Shown piece after piece: positions 1 to 8,045 of a stretch of 64,000 nucleotides of DNA. Each line of letters opens with the position of its first letter. The stretch's first letter is position 1. This DNA is from Hymenobacter volaticus (GTDB lineage Bacteria; Bacteroidota; Bacteroidia; Cytophagales; Hymenobacteraceae): contig NZ_CP095063.1 of NCBI RefSeq assembly GCF_022921055.1, positions 1 through 64,000 of the forward strand, given 5' to 3'. The notes below the pieces were generated by a model, which saw only the letters and a list, made by a program, of their open reading frames with translations, was not told the origin of the DNA and did not search any database. Position numbers and translations under genes: made by a program.

Positions 1-1728
1 TTTTCCCACCATATATTTCAAGTGGTGGTGCCCTTCGATCGGGTGGAGGGAAGTAAGGTTTCCTTTTTCTCGCAAGCCCACAAGCGCTTGCTCGGGCAGC
101 CGCTGTCGTTGGCCATCGAAGCTGATTCCTTTCATTTCAATCAAGGCCAGAAATTACTTTTTAAGGGAGTAGTTACCCACCTGGAGGCAGGCAAGGACAA
201 TGATTTTGCTGGCAGCGTGGTGGCCCGCGGCTACAGTCCATGCTACTTATTGGCTAGCGGTGCCAAGAAGCGTACGTTCGTGGCCAAAACGCTGGATGCC
301 ATCTTCAACGAGGTGCTACAGCCTTACCCAGCCAACCTGCTAGCCCGCAAAATCAACCCGCAGCACAAGGCCCCGCTGCCTTACGTGGTGCAGTACCGCG
401 AAACCAACTTCGAGTTTTTAAGCCGGCTAGCGGCTGAGTACGGCGAGTGGTTTTACTATGATGGCGAAGCTCTTCAATTAGGCACGCCGGCCAGCAGCGA
501 AGAAATCGAGTTTGTGGCCGACGGTGACTACAACAGCTTCAGCTTCGGCATGACGCTGGTGCCTACCAAGGCCAAAATGTACGAGTACAATTACCAGAAG
601 CACCAACACTTCAAAAGCACAACCAGCAGCCAGAGCTTGCCCAGCCTGCAAAATCACCCGTATGGAGGCTTTGCCCTCGCGCAAGCCGAAAAACTCTTTA
701 CCGACGAAGCCCATACCACGGCCGAAACCTGGATCGATGGCAATAGCCAGCTCGATGAGGAAGCCAAGTTGCTTAAGGCCAACGTGGCCGCTAGCTTGGT
801 GTCGCTGCAGGGTTTCAGCGACAACCCGAATATCCATTTGGGCAGCGTGCTAAATGTGAGCGGTGAAGGCATTGGCACCGAGCACCTCACACCTGAAAGC
901 TTCGGCAAGTACCGCATCTTAGAAATCACGCACTTCATCGACGAAGTGGGCAACTACAGCAATCAGTTTTCGGCAATACCGCACGTGCTGGAAGTGCCGC
1001 CCCTCAATCCTCACTACGATGCTCCCCAGGGTACTCCCGAGTTAGCTGAAGTAATCAACGACAAGGACCCGGAGAAGCTTGGCCGCCTTAGAGTGCGCTA
1101 CCACTGGCCTGTCGATAATCCGCAGCAAGCCGAAACCGATTGGGTCCGTCTACTCACGCCGTACTCCGGTAGCGGCAAGGGCCAGCTTTTCAAGCCAGAA
1201 GTAGGTTCGCAGGTGTTAGTAGATTACCAGGGTGGTCTGGCTGAGCAGCCCTTTATATTGGGCAACATGTTTCACGCTAATAACAAGCAAGGAGCCAAGT
1301 ACTCGCCGGATCAGAACCTGATGAAGGGCATCCAAACGGCCGGCGGCAACAAGTTTGTGATGCAGGACAAGAGTGGAGAGCAGAAAATCCTTATCTCCAA
1401 CTCCAACAACAAGGGCACGGCGGTCGAGGTTGGCTTTAACGGTGACGGTAGCATCAGTATCAAGACCAACGGGCCCATCAGTCTCACGGCAGGCGGCGAT
1501 ATTACGCTGGATGCGAAAAAAGACATTACACTAACTGCCGGGAACAACATCACAATCACAGCCAAGAAGAACGTGATGGTCACAGCACAAGAAGAAGCGG
1601 TGGCTCTTGACGCCAAAATGGCGCTAGATATGGTAGCCGAAGATTTAACCGCTGATTTCCGCAATAACCTGACAATTAATGCTAGCGCGCAAGCCAAGAT
1701 AAAGTCACAGGACACGGATATTATTTAG
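1..1728 (+). CDS. vgrG: T6SS spike protein VgrG (TssI), 5' end outside window
   Basis: Trimeric spike that caps the Hcp tube and carries effectors out of the cell. The frame is open from base 1 and reads HHIFQVVVPFDRVEG before the first possible start (GTG at 22), which is a normal internal VgrG stretch, so the true start lies upstream. The N-terminal part is the phage gpD/gp27-like base. An OB-fold gp5-like domain lies near residues 340-420 of the visible protein (DKDPEKLGRLRVRYHWP, then SQVLVDYQGGLAEQPFILG). The C-terminal part is a beta-prism of short repeats (GGDITLDAKKDITLTAGNN). No C-terminal effector domain is fused. The PAAR-like effector gene starts 39 bp downstream, which is the usual arrangement for a cargo that sits on this spike. 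Confidence 0.95.
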   Translation, partial: FSHHIFQVVVPFDRVEGSKVSFFSQAHKRLLGQPLSLAIEADSFHFNQGQKLLFKGVVTHLEAGKDNDFAGSVVARGYSPCYLLASGAKKRTFVAKTLDAIFNEVLQPYPANLLARKINPQHKAPLPYVVQYRETNFEFLSRLAAEYGEWFYYDGEALQLGTPASSEEIEFVADGDYNSFSFGMTLVPTKAKMYEYNYQKHQHFKSTTSSQSLPSLQNHPYGGFALAQAEKLFTDEAHTTAETWIDGNSQLDEEAKLLKANVAASLVSLQGFSDNPNIHLGSVLNVSGEGIGTEHLTPESFGKYRILEITHFIDEVGNYSNQFSAIPHVLEVPPLNPHYDAPQGTPELAEVINDKDPEKLGRLRVRYHWPVDNPQQAETDWVRLLTPYSGSGKGQLFKPEVGSQVLVDYQGGLAEQPFILGNMFHANNKQGAKYSPDQNLMKGIQTAGGNKFVMQDKSGEQKILISNSNNKGTAVEVGFNGDGSISIKTNGPISLTAGGDITLDAKKDITLTAGNNITITAKKNVMVTAQEEAVALDAKMALDMVAEDLTADFRNNLTINASAQAKIKSQDTDII

Positions 1729-1767
1729 TTAAGTCGATTTGTAGTGCAGCACTCTTAGTCGTCGCTT

Positions 1768-3411
1768 ATGCCGCATCCGCTCGAGTATATCACAACCGGC
1801 GCCTTGCTACAATGCAGTGAAGGCACGGTACCTATGCCTTTCCAGACTACGCCGCGTACCAGTAAAATTGCGGGGCTACAAGCAGGGAATGCACTCGATA
1901 AAGTGCCGATAGTGAATATCCCTTCTTTTGTTGTCTGCAAGAAGCTCACGCAACAGGCTGGTGGTACACCTGTACCGTGCGTACCTGCTCCCACACTTTG
2001 GCAGGATACTTATCCGGCCAAGGTAGGCGGTGCAGAAACCCTACTATTCCGCTCCTGCATTAATTGTCCCCTGGGGCAAGGAAAAATTGAGTTTGTAACG
2101 TCGGGCCAACTGCCGGTGCCGCCGGAGATGAGCCAGCAGATCAAGGAAACCAAGGAGGACGCCGATGAGGCGCTCGAGCAAGCCGAGAAGGAAAAGAACT
2201 CGGTAGGCGAGGCGGGCCTGCTGGAAGGCATGATTCCGATCTGGGGTTCGGGCCGCGACCTGATCCACGCCGCGCAGACCGGCGACAAGCTAGGCGTGGC
2301 GCTGAACGCGGCGTTTCTGGTGTGGGACGTGGCCTCGGTGGCAGCGGGGGTGCTGAGCTTCGGCACGGCCACGGCGGCCATGATGGGGGCCAAAGCCGGC
2401 GTGCGCACCGCCCTGAAAGCCGGCACCAAAGTCGCCGCCGGCCTGGCCAAGAAGAAGATGGCCGAGCTGGCGCTGAAGAGTGCTGCCCTCAAGAACGGAC
2501 TCAAAGCCGGCGTGCGCTCGTTTGCCGCCAAGATTCCGCGCATCTGCGTAACGGCCTGCTTTCCGGCGGGCACGCCGGTGGCGGTAGAGAGCGGCTACAA
2601 GAACATCGAGGACATTGTGGCGGGCGAACTAGTTTGGTCCTGGCACGAAGAGACGGGTGACTTGGCCCTCAAGCCCGTGCTCCACACGATGAGCCGGCAG
2701 AGCGACGCATTGGTGGAACTGCGCCTGGGCGCTGATGTGGTGCAGGCCACGCCCGAGCACCCGTTCTGGGTGAACGGGGGTTGGAAGGTGGCCGGCGAGC
2801 TGGTGGTGGGCGACGCCGTGCTGCGCTCGGACGGGCTGACCATGCCCGTGAGTGAAGTAGTGCACCACACCGAGCAGCCGGTCACGGTCTACAACTTCGA
2901 GGTGGCCGACTGGCACACCTACCTCGTCAGCTGGTGGATGTTCGTCGTCCATAACGCCACCGTATGCTTAAAAGCAACTTTAGAAGAAGCACTAAAAAAC
3001 GCAAAGGAATGGCAGAAATGGGCCAGAAAAGCAAGAGAGGAACTACGTACATCCATTAAAACAGCAGGTACTGGTGCTCACGCTCACCATAAAATTCCAT
3101 TAGAATCCTTAAAAAAGAATCCTATAGTACAAAGAGCTTATCGCGAAGGATTTGAATTCAACGGTATTGCAAATGGCAAAGGATTATCAGCATACACACA
3201 CATTTTCAAGGATGGTGAGGTAGCCTATCATCATGCTTCTTATAATCGTTATGTTGAGTCGTTGATAGATAGAGCAGCAAAAAAATACCCTGATATGCCT
3301 GCTAAGAAACTATTAGAAGAAAAGGTAATGCCTCAAGTTGATAAGTTCATAGAGCAAGCTGTTAGGGAAAAAACCACTTTAAATGATTTGTCTAAACTAA
3401 AGGGTTTTTAG
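1768..3411 (+). CDS. T6SS effector: DUF4280 PAAR-like + Hint + AHH-type nuclease toxin
   Basis: Modular 547-aa polymorphic toxin. Residues 1-120 are a Cys-rich DUF4280 PAAR-like tip that would sit on VgrG. Residues 125-260 hold an acidic helix and a hydrophobic Gly/Ala-rich pre-toxin segment. Residues 264-390 are a Hint (intein-like) domain with the N-terminal Cys in ACFPAGTP, the TPEH block-B motif and a terminal VVHN, expected to release the tip by autoproteolysis. Residues 395-547 are the toxin. AHAHHKIP followed by a late His and HASYNRYVESL matches the AHH branch of the HNH/Endo VII nucleases, so DNA cleavage is inferred. Base composition turns AT-rich right after the Hint domain, a sign that the tip was swapped in. 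The cognate immunity gene starts 3 bp after the stop. Confidence 0.88.
   Translation: MPHPLEYITTGALLQCSEGTVPMPFQTTPRTSKIAGLQAGNALDKVPIVNIPSFVVCKKLTQQAGGTPVPCVPAPTLWQDTYPAKVGGAETLLFRSCINCPLGQGKIEFVTSGQLPVPPEMSQQIKETKEDADEALEQAEKEKNSVGEAGLLEGMIPIWGSGRDLIHAAQTGDKLGVALNAAFLVWDVASVAAGVLSFGTATAAMMGAKAGVRTALKAGTKVAAGLAKKKMAELALKSAALKNGLKAGVRSFAAKIPRICVTACFPAGTPVAVESGYKNIEDIVAGELVWSWHEETGDLALKPVLHTMSRQSDALVELRLGADVVQATPEHPFWVNGGWKVAGELVVGDAVLRSDGLTMPVSEVVHHTEQPVTVYNFEVADWHTYLVSWWMFVVHNATVCLKATLEEALKNAKEWQKWARKAREELRTSIKTAGTGAHAHHKIPLESLKKNPIVQRAYREGFEFNGIANGKGLSAYTHIFKDGEVAYHHASYNRYVESLIDRAAKKYPDMPAKKLLEEKVMPQVDKFIEQAVREKTTLNDLSKLKGF
2332..2963 (+). repeat. Hint-cassette repeat, copy 1 (inside full-length effector)
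   Basis: GC-rich block encoding the end of the pre-toxin segment and the whole Hint domain. It recurs nearly identically at 4702-5334 and in part at 7025-7275. Identity stops within a few codons of the VHNAT end of Hint, exactly where the toxin tips begin to differ. Confidence 0.92.
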
Positions 3412-3413
3412 TT

Positions 3414-4106
3414 ATGAAATTTTTCAAAGTAAGAGAAGATGTTGAGAGTATAGGTTTGCGAGAATTGGTTCCTCTGTGGGAATACGATATAGAAGCACCG
3501 ACATCACAAAGCAAACTGTCAGATAAACGCCTTCCTGAGCTTGAACCACAGTTTTCCAGGTTATTAGTAACAGGGCCGTTAACGGACGTATTAGCAGATG
3601 GGAGAGCTATTGGAGGTACTGGTTTTATTGTAAGTGATAAGCTAAAAAAGCTACTTGCAGAATTTAACTTGGGGACTCACAGATTCTATTCCTTGAAATC
3701 ATTTGAATATAATAGTGATAAGAAATTGGACGTAGAGTATTATTGGCTTCAAATTATAGGCACTATTTTTTATGATTTGATTGATTATAATAATTCTAGT
3801 TTTTTTATTTTTGATGATTTTGAAGAAAAAATTATAAATAAGATCGATGTTCGAACTCCCGGGGGAATGATTGAGGCTATAAATTCAACAAAGGAAACAG
3901 ATAATTCTATAATTTATAATAAGATGGTTTTTAATGATAAATTTATTAAGTATAATTTAGATCTATTTTACCTAAATAATATAAGTGATAATCTGTTTAC
4001 TTATCCAATCGTTAGTGATAGACTAAAAGAGAAGATTGAGCAATATGGTGTTTCAGGATTAGAATTTAAGGAAGTTCCTATTTATTTAAGTCCTGATTTT
4101 ACTTAA
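3414..4106 (+). CDS. probable immunity protein for the AHH toxin (Imm11/DUF1629-like)
   Basis: A 230-aa soluble protein starting 3 bp after the toxin stop, the position expected of its cognate immunity gene. The pattern of an N-terminal region, then FIVSDKLKKLLAEF and later segments rich in Asp, Asn and Ile, resembles the Imm11 (DUF1629) type of polymorphic-toxin immunity protein. That family call is tentative; the immunity role rests mainly on position. It has no signal peptide or membrane segment, which suits neutralising a cytoplasmic nuclease. The gene is strikingly AT-rich compared with the Hint module and the T6SS genes, which suggests it came in with the toxin tip. Confidence 0.7.
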   Translation: MKFFKVREDVESIGLRELVPLWEYDIEAPTSQSKLSDKRLPELEPQFSRLLVTGPLTDVLADGRAIGGTGFIVSDKLKKLLAEFNLGTHRFYSLKSFEYNSDKKLDVEYYWLQIIGTIFYDLIDYNNSSFFIFDDFEEKIINKIDVRTPGGMIEAINSTKETDNSIIYNKMVFNDKFIKYNLDLFYLNNISDNLFTYPIVSDRLKEKIEQYGVSGLEFKEVPIYLSPDFT

Positions 4107-4113
4107 GTTATTT

Positions 4114-4479
4114 ATGAGATATTATATGACGCCTTCTTGTTATCCAGAATACGAACTTGTTATACCTAGTTTTAGACAAGGATTAATCAATTTCTGTTTA
4201 AGCAATGGTATTTTGCTTCATAATTTTCAATCAACTATATGTATACTGGAGTGGCGACTAACTAGAGGAGAAGATTTTTTGGAAGGCGTTATTGCTAATG
4301 ATAAAGTCAGTATTGAATTCAGTAGTTCGTCTTACGTTCTATTGGCAGAGTTTAGTTTTTTTGCTTGTTTGTATTACCCTTCTTTGGATAATATGTATTT
4401 AATAAATGAAGATCTTGATCGAGTATATTCATTGAATAGTAACACTTCTCTTGAAGACCTTGTAGCCTTCTATAGTTAA
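4114..4479 (+). CDS. small hypothetical protein, possible second immunity protein
   Basis: A 121-aa protein of no recognised family, 8 bp after the immunity gene and in the same orientation and AT-rich composition. It is acidic and aromatic-rich, with one hydrophobic patch (VLLAEFSFFACLYYP) but no convincing membrane helix. Its place in a toxin/immunity island suggests an accessory or displaced immunity protein, but nothing in the sequence proves that. The start is the ATG at 4114; a second Met lies four codons later. Confidence 0.5.
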   Translation: MRYYMTPSCYPEYELVIPSFRQGLINFCLSNGILLHNFQSTICILEWRLTRGEDFLEGVIANDKVSIEFSSSSYVLLAEFSFFACLYYPSLDNMYLINEDLDRVYSLNSNTSLEDLVAFYS

Positions 4480-4484
4480 GTGGT

Positions 4485-4625
4485 GTAAAGCGAGATGATT
4501 TAGGATTTGCGCTCATAATCAAAGATTATTCAAAGAGCAAGAAGAATATCTATTTCGAATTTGAACACCAAGAGGACATCACCTTTCTTTACACCACCGC
4601 CAAAATAGCTAATGCTTTAGCGTGA
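4485..4625 (+). pseudogene. remnant of a small protein, probably an immunity gene 3' end
   Basis: An open frame of about 47 codons without a plausible start encodes VKRDDLGFALIIKDYSKSKK and ends in DITFLYTTAKIANALA before TGA. It reads like the true C-terminus of a protein, with alternating charged and hydrophobic residues, rather than noise. It sits between an immunity cassette and the beginning of the next Hint copy, where the tail of a displaced immunity gene would be expected. Which family it came from is unknown. Confidence 0.4.
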
Positions 4626-4655
4626 GTTCATTATAGTGTAGGCAGGCTCAACAAA

Positions 4656-4677
4656 AGCTTCGATTTAGGTCGAAGCT
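4656..4677 (+). terminator. hairpin before second Hint cassette
   Basis: AGCTTCGA and TCGAAGCT form a perfect 8-bp stem around a 6-base loop, followed by CTTT. It lies after the immunity remnant and just before the duplicated Hint block, so it may end the first cassette's transcript. The T tract is weak. Confidence 0.4.
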
Positions 4678-4701
4678 CTTTACTAGCTAGTCTAGGCTGT
4701 A

Positions 4702-5334
4702 GCCTCGGTGGCGGCGGGGGTGCTGTGAGCTTTGGCACGGCTACGGCGGCCATGATGGGGGCCAAAGCCGGCGTGCGCACCGCCCTGAAAGCCGGCACCA
4801 AAGTCGCCGCCGGCCTGGCCAAGAAGAAGATGGCCGAGCTGGCCCTAAAGAGTGCCGCGCTCAAAAACGGACTCAAAGCCGGCGTGCGCTCGTTCGCGGC
4901 CAAGATTCCGCGCCTGTGCGTGACGGCCTGCTTCCCGGTCGGCACGCCAGTGGCCGTGGAGGGTGGCTACAAGAACATCGAAGATATACAGGTCGGCGAA
5001 CTAGTTTGGTCCTGGCACGAAGAGACAGGCAACTTGGCCCTCAAGCCGGTGCTGCAGACCATGCAGCGCGAATCGGACGCGCTGGTGGAACTGCGCCTGG
5101 GGGCTGATGTGGTGCAGGCCACGCCCGAGCATCCGTTTTGGGTGAACGGAAACTGGAAGGTAGCCGGCGAGCTGGTGGTGGGCGACGCCGTGCTGCGCTC
5201 GGACGGGCTGACCATGCCCGTGAGTGAAGTAGTGCACCACACCGAGCAGCCGGTCACGGTCTACAACTTCGAGGTGGCCGACTGGCACACCTACCTCGTC
5301 AGTTGGTGGATGTTCGTCGTCCATAATGCTACCA
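4702..5334 (+). repeat. Hint-cassette repeat, copy 2 (orphan cassette)
   Basis: Near-identical to 2332-2963, with about ten scattered amino-acid differences across the Hint region. At the left end GTGCTGAGC of copy 1 is GTGCTGTGAGC here. The extra two bases put a TGA in the frame that would join it to a PAAR-like part, so this copy is silent as a fusion unless recombined. Confidence 0.9.
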
Positions 5335-5762
5335 TCTGTCTAGCTGAAATAAAGCGACTTTTACTTGGTGGCCGATATTTAAAAGAAGTAGAAAAAATAA
5401 CGGGCCGTGCCCTCCACCCTACTCAACTAGCAGAGTTGAAAAAGGCAATTAGGAGTAAGAAATACAATAGGCTAACCAAAGAAGCCACAGAGGATAGCCG
5501 GAAAGAATTTAATGAAATAAAAGACACTTTAATCAAAGAATGGGAACAACATACTGGGCAAAAGTGGCCTACCGAAAAAAAACAGATCAATATTAAAGAA
5601 ACGGGTAAACGTGAATGGCGGACTGTTAAATATGACGCTCACCATCTTATATATAATCGTTACGGAGGAAACAATGAGTGGTGGAATATACATCCTGCTA
5701 GAAGTGGTGTTGGATATCAAGACGGTATTCACAAGGGCTTAGGCGAACTTCTTTTTCCTTAA
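4725..5762 (+). CDS. orphan Hint + HNH-type nuclease toxin lacking the PAAR-like part
   Basis: A 345-aa reading frame from a GTG at 4725. It has the pre-toxin Ala/Lys-rich segment, a full Hint domain (ACFPVGTP, ATPEHPFW, VVHN) and a different, AT-rich toxin tip. The tip ends in YDAHHLIYNRYGGNNEWWN and IHKGLGELLFP, an HNH/Endo VII nuclease pattern with paired His and a trailing His. No DUF4280 region precedes it, so it cannot load on VgrG as it stands. It is best read as a displaced orphan module, as in Rhs and CDI loci, that can be swapped onto the full-length effector by recombination in the repeat. The immunity gene that follows was kept. Confidence 0.75.
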   Translation: MSFGTATAAMMGAKAGVRTALKAGTKVAAGLAKKKMAELALKSAALKNGLKAGVRSFAAKIPRLCVTACFPVGTPVAVEGGYKNIEDIQVGELVWSWHEETGNLALKPVLQTMQRESDALVELRLGADVVQATPEHPFWVNGNWKVAGELVVGDAVLRSDGLTMPVSEVVHHTEQPVTVYNFEVADWHTYLVSWWMFVVHNATICLAEIKRLLLGGRYLKEVEKITGRALHPTQLAELKKAIRSKKYNRLTKEATEDSRKEFNEIKDTLIKEWEQHTGQKWPTEKKQINIKETGKREWRTVKYDAHHLIYNRYGGNNEWWNIHPARSGVGYQDGIHKGLGELLFP

Positions 5763-5780
5763 CTAAAAAAACGCAATAAA

Positions 5781-6308
5781 ATGGCCAAGTTTGATTTTTT
5801 AAAATCGTATGTTATTACGGACGAAGACATAGACGAGAATTACGAAGAGGTGCAACGTATGAAACATTCTTTCTTACCAGTTGAACCTATCCGTATCTCT
5901 CAAGCAGAAGAGAAACTGGGGTTCCCTTTACCTAAGGAATTGAAGGAGTTTTATACAGAAATAGGTTACGGATATATGTATCAAGCACAAGAAAGTCAAC
6001 ACAATACTTTTATGTATCCGTTGGACGTGGCAGATGCATATCTGCGTACAGGAGAATACAGTAATAATTTTTTGTCGAGTATTGGTCTCTACGATGAGCC
6101 GTATAAATTGCTTTATTACGATGCAATGGAAGGCTGTTTTGCTTGGATGGACCTTAGAGAAAGCAAAGCTACTTCTACTATTTACTACATCGGTGAGAAT
6201 GAAAAAATAGCTGATTCGCTTGAAGATTTCTTACGCGCATATGACGTTAATCCTAATCTGCTCAAAGAGTTTAGTGCTGCATCTCGCAAGAATCGTCCTC
6301 AAGCTTAA
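5781..6308 (+). CDS. SUKH (SMI1/KNR4) family immunity protein
   Basis: A 175-aa protein 18 bp after the orphan HNH toxin. PIRISQAEEKLGFPLPKELK followed by EFYTEIGYGYMY is the classic SUKH start (hydrophobic helix, then Lp.elkeFy...NG), and later residues form the expected alpha/beta core. SUKH proteins are known immunity proteins for many HNH-type nuclease toxins, which fits the tip just upstream. Retaining this gene would protect the cell from siblings that still deliver that toxin. Confidence 0.87.
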   Translation: MAKFDFLKSYVITDEDIDENYEEVQRMKHSFLPVEPIRISQAEEKLGFPLPKELKEFYTEIGYGYMYQAQESQHNTFMYPLDVADAYLRTGEYSNNFLSSIGLYDEPYKLLYYDAMEGCFAWMDLRESKATSTIYYIGENEKIADSLEDFLRAYDVNPNLLKEFSAASRKNRPQA

Positions 6309-6320
6309 TGAGTAAAGCAA

Positions 6321-6362
6321 TGCTATGAGTGTTGAGTATTAATACTATCAACACTCATAGCA
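6321..6362 (+). terminator. long hairpin after SUKH gene
   Basis: Perfect 15-bp stem: TGCTATGAGTGTTGA at 6321-6335 pairs with 6348-6362 around a 12-base AT-rich centre that contains the palindrome GTATTAATAC. It lies 13 bp after the SUKH stop. It is likely a transcription terminator, though the T tract after it is poor. Confidence 0.6.
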
Positions 6363-6515
6363 CATTATTCTTATATAAATGATTTACATGCTACTTATGT
6401 CAATTCGATTGACAGAGTATTCAGGCAAGCCGATAAATTCTATTCTACGATTTTAATTAGGGTGCTCCATGACATTATTTGTTAATTATGTTTTCGTATT
6501 CATCCGATTTTATTG

Positions 6516-6949
6516 ATGAAGAAACAGAATGAACTGGACGATGCACTCTATCAAGAGATAATGAAGCATTGCGAAGAGGGTGATGAGGCTGTGGAAGACG
6601 ACGATTATGATCGTGCAATCCATGCCTTTCAGCAAGCGTTCGATTTACTTCCAGAGCCTTACCAGGAGTGGGAAGCATCTACATGGGTACTGTTTTCACT
6701 AGGCGAAGCACAATTTTTTAACGAAGACTATACAGCCGCAAAAGAATCCCTTGCTGCCGTTATGCATTGTCCAGGCGCTATCGGCAATCCGCTCATTCAT
6801 CTTCGACTTGGACAAGCGCAGTATGAGCTTGGGAACTTGGTTAAAGCAAAAGATGAACTAATGCGTGCGTATATGGGCAGGGCGAAGAAATATTCGATGG
6901 CGAAGACGAGAAATACTTAGCCTTTCTCAAACAGGAAGTAGACCTATAA
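6516..6949 (+). CDS. TPR-repeat protein, likely immunity-associated (apparent frameshift near 6878)
   Basis: Soluble tetratricopeptide-repeat protein of about 144 residues. Helical repeats are visible in DDDYDRAIHAFQQAFDLLPEP, in LFSLGEAQFFNEDYTAAKESL and in LRLGQAQYELGNLVKAKDEL. The main frame ends at 6920 with a basic, out-of-character tail. The next frame continues as GEEIFDGEDEKYLAFLKQEV and ends at 6949, acidic like the rest of the protein. One missing base between two GGG runs (6875-6882) explains the break. Such TPR proteins are common beside nuclease toxins in Bacteroidota polymorphic-toxin loci, so an immunity role is inferred from context. Start: ATG at 6516. Confidence 0.68.
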
Positions 6950-7024
6950 GCTGATTTATATAAAGTATAAAGCCAAGCCCTATGTGTAGTAGAGGCTTAG
7001 CTTATTTGTCATTGATAAATATAT

Positions 7025-7275
7025 CTGTGCGTGACGGCCTGCTTTCCGGCGGGCACGCCGGTGGCCGTGGAAGGGGGCTACAAGAACATCGAGGACATTG
7101 TGGCGGGCGAACTAGTCTGGTCCTGGCACGAAGAGACGGGTGACTTGGCCCTCAAGCCGGTGCTGCAGACCATGCAGCGCGAATCGGACGCGCTGGTGGA
7201 ACTGCGCCTGGGGGCCGACGTGGTGCAGGCCACGCCCGAGCATCCGTTCTGGGCGAATGGCAACTGGAAGGTAGC
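7025..7275 (+). repeat. Hint-cassette repeat, copy 3 (truncated)
   Basis: Matches 4914-5165 of copy 2 nearly base for base, from CTGTGCGTGACGG to AACTGGAAGGTAGC. Only the first half of the Hint domain is kept. Confidence 0.88.
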
Positions 7276-7425
7276 ACTACGAAAGAGGTCCAAACAAAAT
7301 GTGCTGAAATGAATCTCAACCAGGCAAATGCTTTATTCTACTACGAAGATGCCGAGTTAAACATAACTCAACCAAAAAAGGAATACAATGAACTGGTCTA
7401 TCTTGGAATATTCAATAACCCATAA
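7025..7425 (+). pseudogene. decayed cassette: Hint fragment joined to an immunity-gene tail
   Basis: Bases 7025-7275 are a third, truncated copy of the Hint block (starting at CVTACFPAGTP and ending just after ATPEHPFW). At 7275 identity stops inside the Hint domain. In another frame the DNA then encodes a tail beginning TTKEVQTKCAEMNLNQANAL and ending ELVYLGIFNNP, which looks like the C-terminus of an immunity protein. The toxin tip itself is gone. This is the expected scar of a deletion between a Hint domain and its immunity gene. Confidence 0.7.
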
Positions 7426-7472
7426 CTACGCTAGTGCTAAACCCACCAACACCAGCTAAGAGGATCACCACT

Positions 7473-7510
7473 AAAAAGCCCCAACAACTACAGTTGTCGG
7501 GGCTTTTTTA
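7473..7510. terminator. bidirectional terminator between toxin island and tssD
   Basis: AAAAAGCCCC, one mismatch and ACAACT pair with AGTTGT, the mismatch and GGGGCTTTTTT across a 2-base centre. T runs exist on both strands. It separates the rightward toxin island from the leftward tssD-C-B genes. Confidence 0.85.
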
Positions 7511-7531
7511 TTCACTCTAAAGCAAATTGAT

Positions 7532-7936
7532 TTACGCCCCCCACTTGTTATCAAGAACTGCGCCGTTGGCGTTGATCTTGTTGGCGGAAATAGTTAAACT
7601 CAACGTCATGGACGTGTTTGTGTCGGCACCGCGTGCATCAAACTGCTCGGAGTAACCTACGCAGTATGCTTCCTCAAAGGAAATTTCCTTCAATGTAGAA
7701 TCCTGGTCGATGCGCTTGAAAGTGATTTTGCCACTTTCTCGCTTGTAAGGATTTAGCATCCAGCTCGTCAGCGAAGCGCTGTCGGTTGACACAATAGTTA
7801 CCTTGATAGTGCCGCCCTGCACTTTGGAAGACGGACGACCTTTGTCGTCGATGGCTTGGTCAAAGGAATAACTGCAGCTTACTACTTCGCAGTCACCGCT
7901 ACCAGCAGCATTGAAGAATGCACTAAATGAGGCCAT
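7532..7936 (-). CDS. tssD: T6SS tube protein TssD (Hcp), subtype iii
   Basis: A 134-aa protein that stacks as hexameric rings to form the inner tube expelled during firing. MASFSAFFNAAG, then SYSFDQAIDDKGRPSS and the central SWMLNPYKRESGKITFKR are typical of the Bacteroidota TssD family, with the late FEEAYCVGYSEQFD strand. It is the last gene of a leftward tssB-tssC-tssD group. The 109-bp gap from tssC allows separate high expression, as is usual for Hcp. A CCTAACC motif lies 10 nt before the ATG on the coding strand. Confidence 0.93.
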   Translation of the reverse strand: MASFSAFFNAAGSGDCEVVSCSYSFDQAIDDKGRPSSKVQGGTIKVTIVSTDSASLTSWMLNPYKRESGKITFKRIDQDSTLKEISFEEAYCVGYSEQFDARGADTNTSMTLSLTISANKINANGAVLDNKWGA

Positions 7937-8045
7937 ACTATAAATTGGTTAGGGTTTAGAAAATGGTTGAAAGGAATTACTAGGAATTACATTACTCAGG
8001 TCATTTCATTCATTGCCACTGCTTAGTGGCCCCACGGTCCAGACG

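Noticed and set aside
6488..6529. alternative TPR start at ATG 6488 joined by a frameshift
   Set aside because: Joining would need an inserted base, unlike the consistent one-base losses elsewhere; ATG 6516 works without it.
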